A stretch of DNA of 64,000 nt, taken from the NCBI GenBank assembly GCA_963920575.1, contig OY986972.1, positions 4,109,115-4,173,114 on the forward strand, in the 5' to 3' direction. Positions 59,231 to 64,000 of the stretch are shown here, piece by piece; the first letter of the stretch is position 1, and each line of letters starts with the position of its first letter. The notes under the pieces were generated by a model. That model was not told where the DNA came from and made no database searches. It saw only the letters and a list, made by a program, of their open reading frames with translations. The position numbers and the translations under genes were made by a program. Origin of the DNA: Narthecium ossifragum (taxonomy: Eukaryota > Streptophyta > Magnoliopsida > Dioscoreales > Nartheciaceae).

Positions 59231-60297
59231 GTTCGATCAGAGGGAGGGGAGATCCAACTCGATGCCTGCCTTGCCCTCGTCAACGCTTTTGTCGGAGACG
59301 ATGACTGAAAGATGGGTAACTCTTGTTTGGGTTAAGTTTTCACGGTAGAACGTGCACATTCAAAACTTCCAAATAGAACATTAAGCATTTGGATTTCGTT
59401 TCAAGGTCACGTGACATCTAATTTTTAACCGCAATTGCCAATGGGGGTTAGGAATTAGTCTACGGAGATGTTTCGACCGGTAAGAATCCGACACCGGATA
59501 CCAATACAACTACTCGGAGCCACGATGGTGATGATTTTGACGACATTGCCTCTTCCTATTTATCATGATCCATTTGTTGTCAACACATATCATAAAGCCT
59601 TATTTAAAACGAAATCCTAACTTGGACTTTCTTTGAAATTTTAAAGCCACATGATCTTAAATGAAACTTAACCCAAATCATAGATCCAAAACTATAATTT
59701 AATCATTGAAATATTGATTGAAGAATCATTTGCAAGTTGAATGAACATGGGTACATGGCAAGATGTTAATTATTATTAATATTCCATTTCATTCTAATAA
59801 TCCATGGCAGCCTCGCCCATGAAAGTTAATTATTACTTTATTAATGATTAAACTGTATCATCAACAAAAGGTTCTATTTCATAGATCTACTTTCTCTTCA
59901 AACCAAGCGCAATAACATAATCGGAATTAACAATTGCAGGAAAGTTGAATGTAGGACATTCATATTCCAGGACTAATTTATTTCCTTTGTAAAAGTACCT
60001 ATTCCGATTCAAGTCACAGCGATAGTCGGAGCCTTGAAGTATTCATACATGGATGCGATCTGATAGAATCCGTATAGCCAATTCGCACAGTAACTGAAAA
60101 ATCCAAATGGATTTGCATTGAGAATGAGTTGAAACAACAGAACTAGTGATGCTGACATCAAATACTAGAAAAGATCTTTGAATTCTAAGCTGTGTCAAAC
60201 AGCATTAAAAGGTCATATCCTGACTCTTAAAGTAAAGTTACCTACAAAATACATCGTATAAAGAGCTACGGTGTAGACGGGTTTCTGTGAGATCAGC
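59231..60297. other. NLR2 upstream region
   Basis: AT-rich promoter and spacer, no gene recognised. Around 59750-59810 the sequence GGTACATGGCAAGATGTTAATTATTATTAATATTCC-like matches the block at 20475-20525 upstream of NLR1, supporting a shared ancestral NLR upstream region. The right end is the 3' flank of the methyltransferase gene. Confidence 0.5.
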
Positions 60298-63142
60298 TCA
60301 AAATTCAGTGGCTTGAGCAGCATACTTAATCATCCATATTTCAAGATCTTTCCCTCTTTCATACTCTCTTATGTACTGAGGGATCTGATCTAGATCAATC
60401 TGCTTGCCTATGAAACATGGAGGCCGTGTCCCATTCTGTTTCATCCATTCTGTCAAGAGGAAAGATAAAACAGCTAAGAAGATGAGATGTACAGGAGTCA
60501 GGAAAGAAGCATGATTAATTTTGACTGATGTAAAGAATCAAAGTATCATACCTTCTTCCTCCTTCAAATAGCTGCGGAAGTGTGCGTATCCATTAACAAC
60601 AACATCAAGGTCATCTAGACTGAAATTATACCTCTTCTCCAAAGCAAGGAACAAAATCTGAGGACCAGAACCAAACCCCAAAACTATCATATCAGTATAA
60701 TCCTATATTTGGTTGCAGAAAAATTGCAATACCTTTTTGGACCCTTGTGACATCAACTTCTGGACAACACTGAAGAATAAGTCAGTAAGTTCATCACTGT
60801 ATATAACATCTGCAGCTAAAAGTAGTTGTATGTCCTCAGCTTCCTTTATCTCTGATAAGGTCCAAGAGTATTTGGTCCTGAATAACAAGATATGCCAAAT
60901 CTTATGGTGAATCCCTTAGGCAATCATCATGTCCACCGGAGGGAAGTTATAGAGCTATTCATAATATCAGGATAAGTCAGATAATCACCTTGGCTTAGAC
61001 AGAAAGTCTGAGCTTCCTGCATTAGGTGGCCATGACCCTTTCCAATCAAGTTCTCGTACACGAATTGAAGTTCTATTAAACCTGAGGATGCTAGAGTTTA
61101 GATGGACATTACTTTCACAGTTGTCAAGGACATCAATACCCCTATCTGTTTGCATCGGGAAGTGTGTTAAAAAAATGTTTGATTGAACTAAAACATAAAA
61201 AAATATAGTTCCAAGCTCAATAATGGTCACACAAATGCAGGGAATTTTCTTTGAACACTAAGTGATTAGAGCATATTTGTGGATAGGAGTCAAATGTTTG
61301 AGGACAAAACGTCTGAGGAGCACTAAATACTTTAAAGTGGTAGGTGAAGCACCAAATCTTCAGTTGATTCGACCACTTTTTTTTATCTTTTTGTGCAATG
61401 AATAGGGCACTATGGAGGTGGAAAATATCAATAAGGAAATTCACGTACTGCTACCAGCTTCACTCCTAGGAACATCTACCTAGTTTTACACAACAGGGCG
61501 TAGATTTCTCTTATCTGACAATACAGCATTTTTATTTGAAGTTTACAAATAAACCCCTGAGTTTTCATTAAATTCTATGCATATATTTTTGCCCAAGAAT
61601 CAAACTAACCAGATTTCAGATGATTGACTTTCATGTAAGCATGGGACCCTCAGCTTTTTGCCAGTTATCAACCAAACATGGTATATGTTTTCCCAAGTAA
61701 CTAGTTTTCCAGTGTGCAACTTCTTGTCCTTTGTGATTCAAAAAACAAATCTACTGCATATTTTAGAATCTTAATGATCCTAAAGCTGAAAGTCATATTG
61801 AAATCTGAAATTCATAATTTAATTCTTTCATCCCCTGCTCGATTGGTTCATGAAGATCAAAATTTGACTTATTGATTGGACAACACTAATCGCACAAAAT
61901 ATGCGTGTGCATTAGCACAGGAAACTAATGGCACTTAATCCCCTTGGAAAAGCAGGATTTTTTGTAGATGTCTAAGATAAAGATCAGTTAGACCCCTGAA
62001 TTTTTGGGGGAAATGTTCTTTAGGAATAAGCCAATGTTTCAAACATTGTCACTCAATACAAATAAAACATGTTATCATATGCTTCAAATACCTTTTGTTA
62101 TTGATACCTGACACTTTAATCTTTTCACCACTTCACATCACACCAGAGAATATTCACAACACTTCAAACGCCCTTTTGCCAAAATATAGCATAGTTAGCT
62201 TGAGAAATCTATTTAGTTGTTACCTTGGGTGTTTATATCTAACCACCTCACTTCGATCTTCCAAATTTTTATTTCTCTTTCATAAGATGTGGCATTGTTA
62301 AAAGCAAAGTTTACTGTGCCTGCCTCAATGTCATGCCAGTGGGCCACCGGCAGCGACACTATGGTCGGCACTGGCATATGGATTTATGCTTTGGTGCCGA
62401 CAGACACCGGCACCCCGGCCATAGTGTCAGTACTGGTGGCCAGATAAAAGACCATGGACCCAGAAACTATGGACCTACCACTAATAAATGCATTATGGAT
62501 CCAGATATAAATTTTTTTTAACCTATAAGCTAAAGAGATCAAATCCTATGCAATTGCAGTAGAGCGATAAATTGTTCACTTGCAGCTAAACAAAAGGGGC
62601 TTTGAAGTGAAAAGAATATCAGCTCTTTCTACTTATTGGTGGCAAAACCTGAAATGTCATAATCCATATCATCCGGTTTAACATGGCATACCAGAAATGA
62701 GCAGACAACAAACCTGTCAAAAAGATTGTCCCAGCAACACGTGCAAGCACTACACCAACCAAACCTGGAAAAACACATAAAACAAATACAGAATAAACAA
62801 CTTGCAAGTTTGAGATCAAATTTTGTATGCAACTTTGCGGGAAACATATTAAACCAAACAGATGAGAAACTTATGCAGCACTCAGTGACACCTGTTCCAG
62901 CACCAAGTTCAAGTGCACTGATGCCATTGAAGTCAGGTGAAGTAAAACTTTTATGCAAAACAAAATCGACTAACACCAGTGCTGCTTTCCATACCTGCGA
63001 GCATGGGATACAAAAATTATGGGAATATGCAGCAATCGGAAAAAATATGAAAGAATAGTTGCTTTCCTTACTTGCAACCCAACACTGTTAAGTGTTGATG
63101 TGATATTATGTTGAAGAGTCAATTTGCAAAGTAGGGATTTGT
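60298..63142 (-). CDS. METTL22-like protein methyltransferase (5' end outside or unseen)
   Basis: Seven exons on the minus strand join in phase with GT-AG borders: 63072-63142, 62892-62994, 62714-62764, 60989-61145, 60733-60877, 60552-60657, 60298-60449. They give 260 codons to the stop. The order matches METTL22: QHNITSTLNSVGLQVWKAAL, the SAM-binding motif ALELGAGTGLVGVVLAR, the second acidic strand TDRGIDVLDNC, the family motif LLLAADVIYSDELTD, then FLALEKRYNFSLDDLDVV and the C-terminal helix. METTL22 in animals is a lysine methyltransferase of the METTL21 group that modifies nuclear proteins; the plant role is inferred from family. The N-terminal exon(s) lie beyond 63143, probably past the window end. 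Intron 61146-62713 holds a GTGCC-type repeat at 62310-62430. Confidence 0.9.
62310..62430. repeat. GTGCC-rich dispersed repeat in the METTL22-like gene
   Basis: GTGGGCCACCGGCAGCG, GGTCGGCACTGGCAT and GGTGCCGACAGACACCGGCACC form an imperfect palindrome related to the repeats in the TBC introns. Confidence 0.6.
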
Positions 63143-64000
63143 CTGCACATAAGATAGGGACCAGTTTGAGGCTATGAACACAATCCAAAATCAAATTCTT
63201 AAGATCAACTGCTATACCATCTATGATGGAAATTACTTAATAATTTGCCACCAAATTATATGCATTATGCTTGTATGTGGTTAACAAGGGCTTTAATATA
63301 GTTAGAGATGAATCAAAACCACATTACTAGAAGAGCATAACCAGATAGTTTGAGAATATATGATACATCAAGCACACAATTAGGAATAGACACTCATTGA
63401 CATGCCAGAGTAGAAGAAATCGACTCACAAGAAGCACAAAAGAAATGCCGATTAAAATGCACACCATACTATCCAAAAAAGCGGAATCAAGCAATGGCAA
63501 ATTCACTTCAACAATCATTGCTGTGCTTAAAATAAACTAAGTCTGGATGATGTTCATTTACGATGTCTAATCACAAAACATAGTCAGCTCAAGCATTTAT
63601 CTTCAGTAAAACATGACCACATTAATAACATAAGTAGTCACTGTTCCAATAAACAATATAGTGGCATCCACATTAAATGTTTATTTTGTCTGTCTGTCCA
63701 ACGTAGCAGTTAATTATTCAGCTTGGTCACAATAGGTTTCTTACTTGATTTTTAAGTGGAAATATTTTGCACTATCAAGTACATCATAGCTCAACCTTCC
63801 AGAGATTATTGAAGTAGAGCGAAACATACTTGACGAAAAAAAAACAGTGGATTCAACCATTGGTCTAAATTACCCTGTAGAAATGTTACCTAAAGTATCT
63901 CTCAACTGTGCACCAGCTTGTATCCGATTACTGATCGGCATACAAGACATATTAACTACGACAAGAAGTACACACAAGAAGATATATATCAAAAGTAGGG
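63143..64000. other. Window end without recognised coding exons
   Basis: AT-rich sequence probably belonging to a large 5' intron of the METTL22-like gene. I found no match to the expected N-terminal region on the minus strand and no other gene. Confidence 0.4.

Overview
This window is nuclear DNA from a flowering plant. Genes are split by canonical GT-AG introns, two intronless CC-NB-ARC-LRR resistance genes are present, and LINE, Ty1/copia, Ty3/gypsy-like, hAT and Mutator-like elements are nested in one another. All resistance genes are of the non-TIR class and many diverged GTGCC-rich repeats lie in introns, so a monocot is plausible, but the sequence alone does not settle the species. One 200-base assembly gap lies at 23588-23787.

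Layout. 1-9112 and 20532-23587 are two copies of one duplicated intergenic segment, told apart by later insertions. Copy A carries a 5'-truncated LINE (165-1453) and a gag-only LTR retrotransposon (2522-8156), which itself contains a small non-autonomous hAT element (3690-5078). Copy B carries a 0.9 kb inverted-repeat element (21066-21989). Each inserted element has an empty site in the other copy or a clean target duplication. 10.3-12.8 kb holds a decayed copia element whose gag is expanded into four 288-bp repeats. 16426-19410 (minus) is resistance gene NLR1, with a probable C-terminal frameshift. 23889-28730 is an apparently complete autonomous hAT transposon with a three-exon transposase; its terminal repeats match those of the small hAT element.

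29485-45520 (minus) is a 15-exon TBC1D15/GYP7-type Rab GTPase-activating protein gene that I assembled exon by exon; its introns hold repeats and a GC-rich island. 48660-52385 (plus) is a complete five-exon gene for a 176-residue lysine-rich protein that I do not recognise. 45.9-47.1 kb and 52.5-55.5 kb are dense in small inverted-repeat elements and LINE 3' ends. 55718-59230 (minus) is NLR2, a full-length relative of NLR1. 60298-63142 (minus) is the 3' part of a METTL22-like methyltransferase gene that runs off the right edge.

How it fits together. The two NLRs share a gene structure and remnants of a common upstream sequence, so this is a tandemly expanded resistance-gene cluster around two or three conserved housekeeping genes. 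Transposons have filled the duplicated spacers. The most notable system is the hAT pair: an intact transposase source and a short, same-termini derivative 20 kb away.
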